This document shows, piece by piece, positions 1 to 8,824 of a DNA stretch of 64,000 nucleotides. Source of the DNA: Chitinophagaceae bacterium (GTDB lineage Bacteria; Bacteroidota; Bacteroidia; Chitinophagales; Chitinophagaceae). The notes beneath the pieces were generated by a model that worked only from the letters and a program-made list of their open reading frames with translations, searched no databases and was not told the DNA's origin. Within the stretch, counting starts at the first letter, position 1, and each line of letters starts with the position of its first letter. The position numbers and the translations under genes are program-made. The stretch covers positions 1 to 64,000 of the forward strand of contig JAIEMP010000001.1 of NCBI GenBank assembly GCA_019752045.1. The letters are read 5' to 3'.

Positions 1-113
1 GAAAAATAATTGCCGGGAAGGAAAGAAGACGGGAAGTAGTTGATTCTTTTCCGCCTTACCGTCTTACCGGCAAAAAAACCAGCAATAACTTATTAGCTGT
101 GTCTGAATAAAAA

Positions 114-178
114 AAACTTTGCCAAAGTTCAGTCAAACAGATCGAAATCAATTTGTCTTTTCAACTTTGGCAAAGTTT
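114..178. repeat. Inverted repeat, 16-bp perfect arms
   Basis: The arms at 114-129 and 163-178 are exact reverse complements, separated by 33 nt. Each arm is itself nearly palindromic around AACTTTG-N-CAAAGTT. It lies just downstream of the stop of the minus-strand DUF2723 gene. It could fold at the end of that transcript, but a poly-T run is not obvious on that strand. Bases 1-100 also hold a weaker GC-rich inverted repeat (TGCCGG near 11 and CCGGCA near 67). No gene is seen in 1-211. Confidence 0.7.
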
Positions 179-211
179 AAGCAGTCTTACCTGCAAATCC
201 ATTCTCCGTAT

Positions 212-3200
212 TTATTTCTTTTGTGTATCCGGAGTATTCTTAATTGTTTGCGGCACTTCTTTATTCTGAATGGTATCAGCAGCAGGTGAAACGCCCTGTG
301 CATATTCTTTCATGGCATTATCAATACCCTGAATTAACTGCTTGGCCATTTGATACTCATATTCAGATGGTGTTCTGCTGTCCAGTTCATTGGTTGCTTC
401 GTAATAGGCAACTTGTTGTTCACAATCTTTTTTCACAGCAGCCATAATACGTTTACCCATCTCCAGATCGCCTGCCTGGAAAGCGGTTAATGCAAAATAG
501 AAACTCTTTTCATTATGATCATTACCATATCGGCTGGCCATACCATACGGCATGTTCTTGTCTTTAAGCATCTGATCTGCACGTTGCAGCACTTTCTTTG
601 CATCGTCTTTACGACCGGCAGCAATTAAATTCATAGCAAGTATAGTGTGTGCATTGCGTATGTTCACTAAATGTCGGCGGTTTTCTTCATCAAAATAAAC
701 ACCGTCTTTATCTGCACCGCCGTACTTAAACTTATTCATCACCTTATCATACATCCACTCCACATTCACTGTTCCTCTTGCGTTTGCAACAGGTACCAGA
801 CGGTAGGTTAAACCATCCTGGCGCAGATAATCATCAAAACCCATTTGCAAAGGTTGTGTAAAGTAAATAGGACGTTTCCATTTGTTGGCAGCAATTACAT
901 TCATAATTGCAGCATCATTTTTAAAGAGATAACCTTTTGTAATCTGAAACTTTAATTCACTTACAACACTGTCTTTAGCAGTAACGGTTCCGTTCTGCAA
1001 TACAAAAGCTTTATCTACAGGAACGGTTACCCTGTTGTAAGGGAAGTAGTTGTAATATTCACCATTAGGCGCACGGTACATTTTACTTTCTGCATCGCTG
1101 CCTACCTGGTCTTTCATCATTGTGTACAGATCGGCATAACTGGTATCGGTTTGTGATACGGGCAAATGATACACCACGTTGCGTTTATCTCCGGCAATCT
1201 GTTCTTCGTTCCACAAAACATCAATGGGATCACTGTCGTTTACTTTGTAACGCAGTTGATTAATGTACCAGTCGGTACCCAGTAAGCTGGTATTAATCAC
1301 CCGAACATCCGGACGAATACCTTTTACTTCCTGTGCATACCATAACGGATATGTATCGTTATCACCTACTGTAAATAAAATGGCATTGGGTGCACAGCTC
1401 TCGAGATAACTGGTTGCAAGATCAGGAGCAATGGTTTTTTTACTGCGGTCATGATCATCCCATTCCTGGCTGGCCATTAATACAGGTACTGCTAGGAAAC
1501 ACAAAGCTGCTGCAGCATAAGATGCACCTGCACCTTTGATCAGTTTTTCGAGCAATTCTTTTACAAAATAAAACCCAAGACCAATCCAGATGGCGAATGC
1601 ATAGAAGCTTCCTACATATGCATAATCCCTTTCACGTGGTTGAGGGCCCGCCTGGTTGAGATAAAGAACAATTGCAAGACCCGTACTTAAGAATAACAAT
1701 CCAACAATCAGTGTATCACGCTGGTGTTTGCTGTATTGAAAAATAATACCGAGCAGACCCAATATAAAAGGCAACAGAAATAATTTATTGTTGGCCTGAT
1801 TATTTTTTAAACTGTCGGGCATTACTTTTTGGTTACCTAAACGCATATTGTCGAGAAAAGAAATTCCACTGATCCAGTTGCCGTTTCTTTTTTCACCCAC
1901 ACCCTGCACATCGTTTTGCTTACCTGCAAAATTCCACATAAAGTAACGCCAGTACATGATGTTGATCTGGTACTGAAAGAAGAATTTAAAGTTATCGGCC
2001 ATGGTGGGGTCACGGTCGTAAGAGGTTTCGCCTGTTTGATTGTTGCGGAGTTTTTCAATACCCAGAAAACTTGCATAATAATCTGCATGTCCCTGATCAT
2101 TGCTGGCATCCCACACACGTGGAAACACCATTGTTTGCTCTGCCGGATAAACTGCTTTCCGTTTTTTACCGGTTACTTCATATTTATCACCTACCCGCTG
2201 ATACGTATCGCCTACCTCTTCATAATCTGCATCTGCAGTAAACATTTGTCCTTTCAGTAAAGGCACATCGCCATATTGCTCACGACTTAAATAACTAACT
2301 AATGAAATGGGATTGTTTACATCATTCATATCAATACCCGGGTTGGCATTGGAGCGAATCATGGTAGTGATATAAGTTGAGTAACCCACCAGCATAAACG
2401 CAAAGCTCCACAGACCTAAACGTAAAAAACGCCAGTGATTTGTTTGTGCCCATCTGAGTCCAAACCAGATCAACGCTGCCACTACTGCAAAGAAGAAAAT
2501 GAAACCGGAGAAAAACGGCAGATTAAAACTGTTTACAAATAAACGATCGAACCAGCCTGCACCTGCAATACTCCACTGGATTACTGCTTTCTGCACAACA
2601 CCAATTAAAGCAACACCAATCACGAACGCAAGAATTCCACCAGTCCATGTTGGTTTATACCTGCGGAAATAATACACCATCACAATTGCAGGGATGGTTA
2701 ATAAGTTTAATAAATGGACGCCAATGCTCAAGCCCATCATAAAGAAAATCATAATGATCCAACGCTCAGCATGAGTACGTTTTACATCATCTTCACCTGC
2801 TTTTGCATCTTCATGCTCCCACTTAAGAATAGCCCAGAACACAACAGCAGTAAAGAAAGAAGACAAGGCGTATACTTCCCCTTCAACAGCACTGAACCAA
2901 AAAGAATCGCTGAATGTATAAGCCAGTGCACCAATTACACCCGAAGCCATTACACTGAACAACTGGTTGCCCTGTAATTCTTCCGTTCCCTTTTGTACCA
3001 GTCTTCTTCCAAAATGGGTAATGGTCCAGAACAGGAACATGATGGTGAACCCGCTTGACAAAGCAGATAACAGATTTACACCTACAGCGGCATCGCCCGG
3101 TGTAAAGAGTGTAAACAACCTGCCAAGCAACAGGAACAAAGGAGCACCCGGAGGGTGTGGAATACCTAACTTATAGGCACAGGAGATAAACTCACCCGTA

Positions 3201-3301
3201 TCCCACAAACTACCCGTAGGTTCCATGGTTAAAATATAAATGGCGCATGCAAAGAGGCCAATGATCCAGCCTGTGATGTTATTGAGCTTTTGGAAATTCA
3301 T
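212..3301 (-). CDS. DUF2723 family membrane glycosyltransferase-like protein
   Basis: This 1029-residue polytopic membrane protein matches the DUF2723 family of Bacteroidota, often annotated as protein O-mannosyltransferase-like. About a dozen hydrophobic segments fill residues 10-620. The first extracytoplasmic loop has the acidic pair D34 and E37 followed by HPPG at 49-52, the typical position of the catalytic acid and lipid-donor motif in GT-C enzymes. The last 150 residues look helical and TPR-like. The natural role is probably transfer of a sugar from a lipid carrier to exported proteins or glycans, but donor and acceptor are unknown. A -7 like box lies about 45 bp upstream. The family call is strong; the biochemical role is inferred. 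Confidence 0.85.
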   Translation of the reverse strand: MNFQKLNNITGWIIGLFACAIYILTMEPTGSLWDTGEFISCAYKLGIPHPPGAPLFLLLGRLFTLFTPGDAAVGVNLLSALSSGFTIMFLFWTITHFGRRLVQKGTEELQGNQLFSVMASGVIGALAYTFSDSFWFSAVEGEVYALSSFFTAVVFWAILKWEHEDAKAGEDDVKRTHAERWIIMIFFMMGLSIGVHLLNLLTIPAIVMVYYFRRYKPTWTGGILAFVIGVALIGVVQKAVIQWSIAGAGWFDRLFVNSFNLPFFSGFIFFFAVVAALIWFGLRWAQTNHWRFLRLGLWSFAFMLVGYSTYITTMIRSNANPGIDMNDVNNPISLVSYLSREQYGDVPLLKGQMFTADADYEEVGDTYQRVGDKYEVTGKKRKAVYPAEQTMVFPRVWDASNDQGHADYYASFLGIEKLRNNQTGETSYDRDPTMADNFKFFFQYQINIMYWRYFMWNFAGKQNDVQGVGEKRNGNWISGISFLDNMRLGNQKVMPDSLKNNQANNKLFLLPFILGLLGIIFQYSKHQRDTLIVGLLFLSTGLAIVLYLNQAGPQPRERDYAYVGSFYAFAIWIGLGFYFVKELLEKLIKGAGASYAAAALCFLAVPVLMASQEWDDHDRSKKTIAPDLATSYLESCAPNAILFTVGDNDTYPLWYAQEVKGIRPDVRVINTSLLGTDWYINQLRYKVNDSDPIDVLWNEEQIAGDKRNVVYHLPVSQTDTSYADLYTMMKDQVGSDAESKMYRAPNGEYYNYFPYNRVTVPVDKAFVLQNGTVTAKDSVVSELKFQITKGYLFKNDAAIMNVIAANKWKRPIYFTQPLQMGFDDYLRQDGLTYRLVPVANARGTVNVEWMYDKVMNKFKYGGADKDGVYFDEENRRHLVNIRNAHTILAMNLIAAGRKDDAKKVLQRADQMLKDKNMPYGMASRYGNDHNEKSFYFALTAFQAGDLEMGKRIMAAVKKDCEQQVAYYEATNELDSRTPSEYEYQMAKQLIQGIDNAMKEYAQGVSPAADTIQNKEVPQTIKNTPDTQKK

Positions 3302-3342
3302 AAAAGCGTAGGTTTTATACAGCCCTGTTTAATGGGGGCAGG

Positions 3343-3350
3343 CAAAAATA
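3343..3350 (-). promoter_or_regulatory. Putative -7 box upstream of the DUF2723 gene
   Basis: On the minus strand the sequence reads TATTTTTG, matching the Bacteroidota -7 consensus TAnnTTTG, 42 bp before the ATG. No clear -33 TTTG is visible at the expected spacing, so support is moderate. Confidence 0.4.
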
Positions 3351-3548
3351 AGGAGATGGGTGTATAAACGAGAATTTCCGTTGTGTTTTAACAAGACCTC
3401 TCCTTCTTATCCCCTCCTGAAGAAGCATAGGCCCAAACTTCTCCACATCATTTAGCCTCTTTAATCAAACATTTCGGCTTTTGTAATGCTATCTACAAAG
3501 CAACGAAGTTTAGAATGGTTGATTCTTGTATTAAATGTAGAAAAGCAA

Positions 3549-3597
3549 GGGCTGTGCAAAGCAGTTCTCCCCCACCGGGGGAGTTAGAAGGGGCTGC
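3549..3597. repeat. Stop-side GC-rich palindromic repeat
   Basis: A CTCCCCC/GGGGGAG hairpin at 3567-3583 is followed by TTAGAAGGGGC. It lies immediately after the stop codon of the minus-strand DUF62 gene. It belongs to the stop-side family also seen at 8784, 17105, 21905, 24786, 25827, 50502 and 51625. The flank GCTGTGCA is shared with the copy near 8774. The remaining spacer to 3302 has only a weak purine/pyrimidine-rich remnant (about 3396-3425) and no gene. Confidence 0.7.
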
Positions 3598-3599
3598 GC

Positions 3600-4421
3600 C
3601 TATTCAAAATAAACCCTCACCGTCTGATAAAATAAACGGCTCTGCGTATACTGACTCATATTTTTTTCAGAAAATCCCTGCAAGCCGAACAAGCCGGCTG
3701 CATTTCCTTTGTTGATGGCAATTTCGAGATAACCAGCCGCATTAAAAAAAGCCAGCTTCTCCCCTTCATTCACATCTGCATAGGTTTCACTAAACCGGTC
3801 TATTACTTCATCCCGTTTAAACACAATTTTAAACCTGCGCCCTTTGCGTTGTGCTTCAAACTCTTCCTGTGTAATATTGACAATTACATTTTCAAAATGA
3901 TCAATGGAAATAATCTGTCCTTCCATGTATTGATTGGTGGTAATGGGCCGTAATGGATTTCTTACCTGTATGGAAACTCCCGGATCGCCTAAGTCGTTTA
4001 ATGCTGTGCCTGCAGCCACTTTGCTGATGGCTCTTGCAAATACTTCTGTACAGGCCAGTGTGTTGCGGGCTGCAGATTTGTCCAGATCCAGTGCAACAAC
4101 TTCCTGTGGTGTTTCTTCAAGAATCATGGTGATCAGTCCGTTATCGGCCAGGCAGAAATATTGATTGTTATGTTTCACCATCAGCAAATGATCGGGCTTA
4201 TACTGAAACAGGTTCACCAAAACAATATGAAACGTATCTGCAGGAAAATGTCTGGATGCATTTCTTACCACGTATGCAGCCTGCGGATCATTAAAAGGAG
4301 ACAGATGGTGCGATATATCAATTAACTGAAAGGCAGCATCCTGTTTTAATAAAACGCCTTTTACTGCCCCTGCGAGGTAATCTTTTTCACCAATGTCTGA
4401 TGTAAGGGTTAGTAATGGCAT
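3600..4421 (-). CDS. SAM hydrolase / SAM hydroxide adenosyltransferase (DUF62)
   Basis: The 273-residue product matches the S-adenosyl-L-methionine hydroxide adenosyltransferase family (DUF62), related to fluorinase and chlorinase. It begins with a beta strand and TSDIGEKDYLAGAVKG, the family's SAM-binding region with the early conserved Asp. A central ADNG segment (CLADNGLITMI) follows. The C-terminal beta-barrel domain begins near residue 160 (GQIISIDHFENVIVNI). Typical members hydrolyse SAM to adenosine and methionine. Its physiological role in Bacteroidota is unclear. The length is normal. A GC-rich hairpin starts directly after the stop codon. Confidence 0.85.
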   Translation of the reverse strand: MPLLTLTSDIGEKDYLAGAVKGVLLKQDAAFQLIDISHHLSPFNDPQAAYVVRNASRHFPADTFHIVLVNLFQYKPDHLLMVKHNNQYFCLADNGLITMILEETPQEVVALDLDKSAARNTLACTEVFARAISKVAAGTALNDLGDPGVSIQVRNPLRPITTNQYMEGQIISIDHFENVIVNITQEEFEAQRKGRRFKIVFKRDEVIDRFSETYADVNEGEKLAFFNAAGYLEIAINKGNAAGLFGLQGFSEKNMSQYTQSRLFYQTVRVYFE

Positions 4422-4513
4422 GTTTGGAAATGAGAAAATAAATATAAAGAATGAAACGTGGAAAAAAAATTGAACCGACTGATTCGTTAGGGCTCGTGAT
4501 AAATGTTCATTTC

Positions 4514-5323
4514 CTATTTAATCAGTTTGCCATTTTTAAAGAAAAATTGATGAATGTATTTATCTGCAAGTCGGGGAAAAAAACGGCTGATGAAAACGGT
4601 TGCTTTTCCGGTAAGAGTTAGCACCACAGTCCGTTTACGTTTTTCAATTGCGTTGATGATATATCCTGCACATTCTTCGGCACTCATTAATTTCGATTCG
4701 TCCATAGGTGTTTCACCAATTTGCTGCCCCTGTTCATTTAAAGCAACCGACCGTATGTTGGTAGCAATAAAACCGGGCGACACCCACAATACATTTACAT
4801 TGTGTTGAAACATTTCTACTCTTAAAGCTTCGAGCCATCCCTGCATGGCAAACTTTGATGCAGAGTATGCACTGCGGCCCGGAATACCTCTGTTACCAAC
4901 AATAGAAGAAATGCCAACAACGGTACCCTTCCGTTCAATGATTGAAGGCAGAGCAGCTTTTGTGCAATGCACCATTCCCCAGAAATTTACATCCATCAGT
5001 CGTTTAAATGCATGCACTTCTGCATCCACAATTAAAGCACGCATAGAAAGACCTGCATTATTTATTAATATATCAATACCACCAAATGTGCTGATGGTAG
5101 TTGCAATAAATTGATTGCAATCCTGCTCATTACTTACATCGGCAACCAACACATGCAGGGGCATGCCCGGAAATGCAGCCTGTAACTGATACAATTTATC
5201 ATGATTACGGCCACAGGTTGCTACACTGGCACCACGTTGCAAGAGTAATTCAACCAATGCTCTGCCAATACCTTCGCTGCCTCCGGTAACTGCAACAACC
5301 TTATTCCTGAAATCCATTCTCAT
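4514..5323 (-). CDS. SDR family oxidoreductase
   Basis: This classical short-chain dehydrogenase/reductase of 269 residues has the nucleotide-binding glycine motif TGGSEGIG near residue 14. NNAG follows near residue 90 and the catalytic YSASK motif near residue 158, with the upstream active-site serines in GISSIVG. It probably uses NADP(H); the substrate cannot be read from the sequence. The ATG at 5317 (MDFRNKVVAVTGG) is an equally good start two codons in. The C-terminal tail (FFPRLADKYIHQFFFK) is amphipathic, as in membrane-associated SDRs acting on lipids such as 3-ketosphinganine reductase-like members. That last comparison is tentative. Confidence 0.85.
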   Translation of the reverse strand: MRMDFRNKVVAVTGGSEGIGRALVELLLQRGASVATCGRNHDKLYQLQAAFPGMPLHVLVADVSNEQDCNQFIATTISTFGGIDILINNAGLSMRALIVDAEVHAFKRLMDVNFWGMVHCTKAALPSIIERKGTVVGISSIVGNRGIPGRSAYSASKFAMQGWLEALRVEMFQHNVNVLWVSPGFIATNIRSVALNEQGQQIGETPMDESKLMSAEECAGYIINAIEKRKRTVVLTLTGKATVFISRFFPRLADKYIHQFFFKNGKLIK

Positions 5324-5405
5324 GTGTTTAAATGTAAAAGTACGTCAGCAGACATCAATTCGTTTTGTTTCTTAAAATGAAAGTGAAAACTATTTTTTAT
5401 AAAAG

Positions 5406-5436
5406 TTGGGTGCAAAATGTAATTACCCTATTTTTG
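5406..5436 (+). promoter_or_regulatory. Promoter of tRNA-Lys
   Basis: TTG at 5406-5408 and TATTTTTG at 5429-5436 are separated by 20 bp, a full match to the Bacteroidota -33/-7 promoter. Transcription would start near 5443, about 20 nt before the mature tRNA. Confidence 0.7.
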
Positions 5437-5465
5437 CACTCCAAAAAAACGCAAACGTTTTTGAT

Positions 5466-5538
5466 GATTCCGTAGCTCAGTTGGTAGAGCACGACACTTT
5501 TAATGTTGGGGTCCTGGGTTCGAGTCCCAGCGGGATCA
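5466..5538 (+). tRNA. tRNA-Lys (anticodon UUU)
   Basis: The 73-nt cloverleaf folds cleanly. The acceptor stem GATTCCG pairs with CGGGATC, the D arm is GCTC...GAGC, and the anticodon stem CGACA/TGTTG closes the loop CTTTTAA, giving anticodon UUU. The T arm is CTGGG-TTCGAGT-CCCAG and the discriminator base is A at 5538. The next bases are CA followed by G, so CCA is not fully encoded and must be added post-transcriptionally. A promoter lies upstream and a hairpin terminator 11 bp downstream, so it is a single-gene unit. Confidence 0.97.
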
Positions 5539-5549
5539 CAGAATAAATA

Positions 5550-5575
5550 AAGCCTCCTTTCGGAGGCTTTTCTGT
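5550..5575 (+). terminator. Intrinsic terminator of tRNA-Lys
   Basis: AAGCCTCC and GGAGGCTT form a perfect 8-bp stem around a TTTC loop, followed by a T-rich tract. The converging plsX gene ends at 5598, so the hairpin may serve both strands. Confidence 0.8.
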
Positions 5576-5597
5576 TTTATTTCAACATCAATTCAGT

Positions 5598-6536
5598 TTA
5601 TTCTGTTACAAATTTCTCTTTCATTTTCTCCAGCAGTTTTGTTTCAATCATTTTACCTGCCAGCAGAATCATATTTTTAAATGCACGGGAAGTAGAAATG
5701 CCATGACCAACAATCACCGGTTTATCAATACCAAGAATGGGTGTACCGCCGTATGTTTCAAAATTAAAGCGCTTAAAATAGTCGTCTTCGTGCAGGTTAC
5801 GGGAATGGGCAATATCATAAATTGATTCGCCCAGTTTTAAAATAATGTTGCCGGTAAACCCATCGCACACCATTACATCGGCTTTACCATTTAACACTTC
5901 ACGCCCTTCAATATTTCCAATAAAGTTGATGAGTTTATTTTCTTTCAGTAATTGATATGCCGCCTGTGCCAGCAAATTTCCTTTGCCCTCTTCTTCACCA
6001 ATATTAATGAGTGCAACAGTTGGGTTATCAATTTCAAGAATGTTTTGTGCATAGATGCTGCCAAGGATGGCATTTTGTAACAGGTTTTCCGGTTTACAAT
6101 CGGCCTGCATACCAACGTCTAATATCAATCCATAACCACCTTGTACTTTTGGAATCACCGTTGAAATGGTTGGACGCATCACCCCTTCAATTGCCTTGAT
6201 GGTATAAAATATACCCACCATCATGGCACCTGTGTTGCCGGCGCTGATGAATGCATCTATTTCTCCATTGGCAAGCATTTGCAAACCAACATTCATTGAT
6301 GAGTTGGGTTTGTCTCTTAAAGCTTTGGTGGGAGGCTCATGCATGTCAATTACTTCAGATGCATGCACAAGCGATACTGCAGGAGGTACAGTTGTAAAAT
6401 GCTTACGCATGATCTCTGTATCTCCTATCAAACGAAGTTCAATATCGGATGTGGTTTCGGCTAAAAACAAATCTACGCCCAACAGCGTTTGCTGAGGGGC
6501 GTAGTCGCCACCCATCATGTCAATTCCTATGACCAT
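5598..6536 (-). CDS. plsX: Phosphate acyltransferase PlsX
   Basis: This 312-residue enzyme converts acyl-ACP and phosphate to acyl-phosphate, the donor for PlsY in phospholipid synthesis. It begins with the family N-terminus IGIDMMGGDYAP and has SAGNTGAMM near residue 105. VCDGFTGNIILK sits in the second half. The length is at the short end of the usual range. It lies 19 bp after rpmF in the conserved DUF177-rpmF-plsX order, which couples ribosome and lipid synthesis genes. FabH is not adjacent here, because tRNA-Lys and its terminator follow. Confidence 0.95.
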   Translation of the reverse strand: MVIGIDMMGGDYAPQQTLLGVDLFLAETTSDIELRLIGDTEIMRKHFTTVPPAVSLVHASEVIDMHEPPTKALRDKPNSSMNVGLQMLANGEIDAFISAGNTGAMMVGIFYTIKAIEGVMRPTISTVIPKVQGGYGLILDVGMQADCKPENLLQNAILGSIYAQNILEIDNPTVALINIGEEEGKGNLLAQAAYQLLKENKLINFIGNIEGREVLNGKADVMVCDGFTGNIILKLGESIYDIAHSRNLHEDDYFKRFNFETYGGTPILGIDKPVIVGHGISTSRAFKNMILLAGKMIETKLLEKMKEKFVTE

Positions 6537-6555
6537 GCAGGTAAGTTATGAAAGC

Positions 6556-6750
6556 TTACGCTTTTGCAGGAGCTTTTTCAGCTACTAATTTTCCTTTGTA
6601 GTACAATTTACCTTCGCTCACATGTGCACGGTGACGTGGATGTGTTTCGCCGGTAGTGCTGTCTTTTGTTAAAGTAACGCTCACTGCCGTATAATGTGTA
6701 CGACGCTTCGCACTGCGTTGCTGCGAATGTCTGCGTTTTGGATTTGGCAT
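6556..6750 (-). CDS. rpmF: 50S ribosomal protein L32
   Basis: The 64-residue protein has the typical start MPNPKRRHSQQRSAKRRTH and the conserved basic N-terminal half. The zinc-binding cysteine pairs of C+ L32 proteins are absent; no cysteine occurs at all, so this is the zinc-independent form. It is 12 bp after the DUF177 gene and 19 bp before plsX, so the three are almost certainly cotranscribed. Confidence 0.95.
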   Translation of the reverse strand: MPNPKRRHSQQRSAKRRTHYTAVSVTLTKDSTTGETHPRHRAHVSEGKLYYKGKLVAEKAPAKA

Positions 6751-6762
6751 ATCTTTTATTTT

Positions 6763-7299
6763 TTACTCGTTTCTAAATTTATCTAAATCTTTCCAGATTG
6801 ATTTGTTTTCGCTGGGCTGTGGATTAAGCTGAGCAAGACGTGCAAGCACTTCTTTGTTACAATGCGATCCGCCTATTTCAGTTTCCTTGCACATTTTCTG
6901 CATCGGGATACTAAGGTTGATGAACTCATAGATCCAGCTCTTCACATGCAAATGACTTTCTGTTCTGGAAATATAATAAACGTCAGGACTTTCTTCCTCA
7001 TCGTTCATTTTCTCCGGCTCATCAGTCAGTTTTACCAGCATTTCAAATTCGTCCCACAATTCTAAAGGAAGATCGTTTCCGCAGCGGTCGCAAAGAACGC
7101 CAACAGTACCACCTACCTCAAACTTCAGCAACATAAAGCCTGTATTTTTTTCTAAATCCAGTTTTACATTTGCTTTACAGTTTTTAAAGTCCTGCTTTCC
7201 GAATTCTTCAAAGAACCTGTCATCAATTTCATAAAGAAATTCATGATTGCCGGGTTTTAAACCCACAAAAGCTATTTCAAATTCCCGGCGGCTTCCCAT
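6763..7299 (-). CDS. DUF177 (YceD-like) protein
   Basis: This 178-residue acidic protein belongs to the DUF177/YceD family, which almost always precedes rpmF. A CDRCG motif near residue 89 and a later GSHCNKE motif near residue 146 could bind a metal. Family members in other bacteria and in plastids are linked to 23S rRNA accumulation, so a ribosome-assembly role is a reasonable inference. It is the first gene of the rpmF-plsX operon, with a good promoter just upstream. Confidence 0.88.
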   Translation of the reverse strand: MGSRREFEIAFVGLKPGNHEFLYEIDDRFFEEFGKQDFKNCKANVKLDLEKNTGFMLLKFEVGGTVGVLCDRCGNDLPLELWDEFEMLVKLTDEPEKMNDEEESPDVYYISRTESHLHVKSWIYEFINLSIPMQKMCKETEIGGSHCNKEVLARLAQLNPQPSENKSIWKDLDKFRNE

Positions 7300-7322
7300 A
7301 TCACCCTATTTTAAAGAGTTTG

Positions 7323-7354
7323 CAAAGGTAGCCGAAAAACATTTTCCAGCCAAA
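7323..7354 (-). promoter_or_regulatory. Promoter of the DUF177-rpmF-plsX operon
   Basis: On the minus strand, TTTG at 7354-7351 and TACCTTTG at 7330-7323 are 20 bp apart, a full Bacteroidota promoter match, 23 bp before the ATG. Confidence 0.65.
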
Positions 7355-7502
7355 GGAAAAATCAGTTTATTTAGCCCAAACACTGAATTATTCCTTGTTT
7401 CGGATGATGATTTTTGCAGTTTCCTGAAAGCTGCTAAAGTACGAAAGGCCCCGATACAGCGCAATTCCCCCTCAATCGTTCAAAATCTTTCAGTTTCTCC
7501 CG

Positions 7503-7510
7503 TAAATTTG
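7503..7510 (+). promoter_or_regulatory. -7 box just before the DUF3810 start codon
   Basis: TAAATTTG matches TAnnTTTG and ends 7 bp before the ATG at 7518. Transcription would then start at or within a base or two of the start codon, giving a leaderless or very short leader mRNA. No clear -33 TTG is seen. Confidence 0.4.
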
Positions 7511-7517
7511 AATCCCT

Positions 7518-8606
7518 ATGACCTACGCTAAGCTGATACGCATTTCTTTATTGTTTGCACTGTCTGTTCTTGCCCTTTTTATCTTTTTTATATCAGGGAG
7601 CCCCGACTGGATTGAAAAAAACTATGCGTCCGCTTTTTTTCCAAGGCTTGCGTCTGTCTTACGTTTTTTATTTGGATGGATGCCGTTCAGTCTGGGCGAT
7701 ATTCTCTATTCAATTGTTACCATCAGCATATTGTGGCAGATTGGTAAGTTTTTTGTTCGCCTGTTTCACAAAACAGACAGTTGGGCAAAGAAATTATCTC
7801 CTTTACTAACGGCCGGTCTTATCCTGCTCTTTGTGTATGTTTATTTTTATATGTTTTGGGGATTGAATTATTACCGTAAAGGAATTGAACATCAACTGGC
7901 TTTACAGAACAGTACATTCGATAAACAACAGCTCATTGAGCTAAACCGGGCATTACTGATAAAATTAAATGCAACCAAAGAAATTTGTCTGCAAAAAAAA
8001 GATACGGTGATGAGCAGCGACCGTATGTTTCACTCTTCAGTTGAAGGATACCGTGAGCTCGAAAAGAAATTTTCGTTTATCCGTTACCGGAATGTTTCAT
8101 TAAAACCATCTTTGTTTGGCAGGATTGGTAACTACGTTGGCTTTCAGGGTTATTACAATCCATTTACCGGCGAAGCACAAATAAATACTCATATACCAAA
8201 CTTTGTGCAGCCATTTGTTACCAGTCATGAAATGGCGCACCAAATTGGTTATGCCAGTGAAAGTGAAGCAAATTTTGTGGGGTTTCTTGCCGCCACCCAT
8301 TCGCCCGATACGTTGTTGCAATACTCTGCTTACTTAGATATTTTTTTGTATTCCATTGGCAATTTAAGAGCGGTTGATTCTGTTGCCTCAAAAGAAATTG
8401 GCAAACAATTACATGAAGGCGTAAAAAGAGATATTAGAACAGAACGTGCATTTGCAATGAAACACAGAACTTTTTTACAAAACTGGACCGATGCGTTTTA
8501 TGATTTTTATTTACGCCAAAACCGCCAGCGAAAAGGGATTGAAAGTTATAATGAAGTAACAGGTTGGTTGATTGCATACTGGAAGAAATATGAAAGCAGC
8601 CCCTAA
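7518..8606 (+). CDS. DUF3810 family membrane protein, zinc-protease-like
   Basis: The 362-residue product has three hydrophobic segments in the first 125 residues (about 8-27, 53-75, 95-115). A soluble domain follows with the zinc-protease signature HEMAHQ near residue 240 and a downstream glutamate in SESEANFVGF. This fits DUF3810, an uncharacterised family with a gluzincin-like HExxH. The substrate is unknown. The final codons (AGC AGC CCC TAA) are the first bases of a GC-rich dispersed repeat, so the native C-terminus may have been replaced by a repeat-borne stop. Confidence 0.85.
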   Translation: MTYAKLIRISLLFALSVLALFIFFISGSPDWIEKNYASAFFPRLASVLRFLFGWMPFSLGDILYSIVTISILWQIGKFFVRLFHKTDSWAKKLSPLLTAGLILLFVYVYFYMFWGLNYYRKGIEHQLALQNSTFDKQQLIELNRALLIKLNATKEICLQKKDTVMSSDRMFHSSVEGYRELEKKFSFIRYRNVSLKPSLFGRIGNYVGFQGYYNPFTGEAQINTHIPNFVQPFVTSHEMAHQIGYASESEANFVGFLAATHSPDTLLQYSAYLDIFLYSIGNLRAVDSVASKEIGKQLHEGVKRDIRTERAFAMKHRTFLQNWTDAFYDFYLRQNRQRKGIESYNEVTGWLIAYWKKYESSP

Positions 8607-8672
8607 CTCCCCGTCCGAACCGGTTCATCCGGGCGGGCTTCTCTTTCCCCGAAGGAGAAAGAGCGGTACTTT
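8598..8672. repeat. Composite stop-side repeat with a CGTCCG module
   Basis: AGCCCCTAACTCCC is followed by a CGTCCG...CCGGGCGGG hairpin and then CTTCTC...GAAGGAGAAAGAG. The same arrangement occurs inside mtaB at 18429-18507, and the CGTCCG module alone occurs at 57690-57724. It overlaps the last codons of the DUF3810 gene. The rest of 8673-8783 holds no gene. Confidence 0.7.
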
Positions 8673-8783
8673 ATCACTTTATTAAACTACCTATTCTTCC
8701 ACTTCAGCAATGAAGCTCTACTCGTTAAAAGAAAAACATCAGAACTTTACTTATTACATTTTGAAAAGTATGGGCTGTGCATG

Positions 8784-8819
8784 GCAAGTCCCCCTTTGGG
8801 GGATTTAGGGGGCCGGCCT
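8784..8819. repeat. Stop-side GC-rich palindromic repeat after dcd
   Basis: GTCCCCC-TTT-GGGGGAT hairpin plus TTAGGGGGCC, directly downstream of the dcd stop on the minus strand. Both ends of this convergent spacer therefore carry the stop-side type. Confidence 0.7.
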
Positions 8820-8824
8820 TCCGT

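Noticed and set aside
1837-3176. Reading frames on both strands inside the DUF2723 gene
   Set aside because: All are shadows of a long, clearly coding membrane protein gene.
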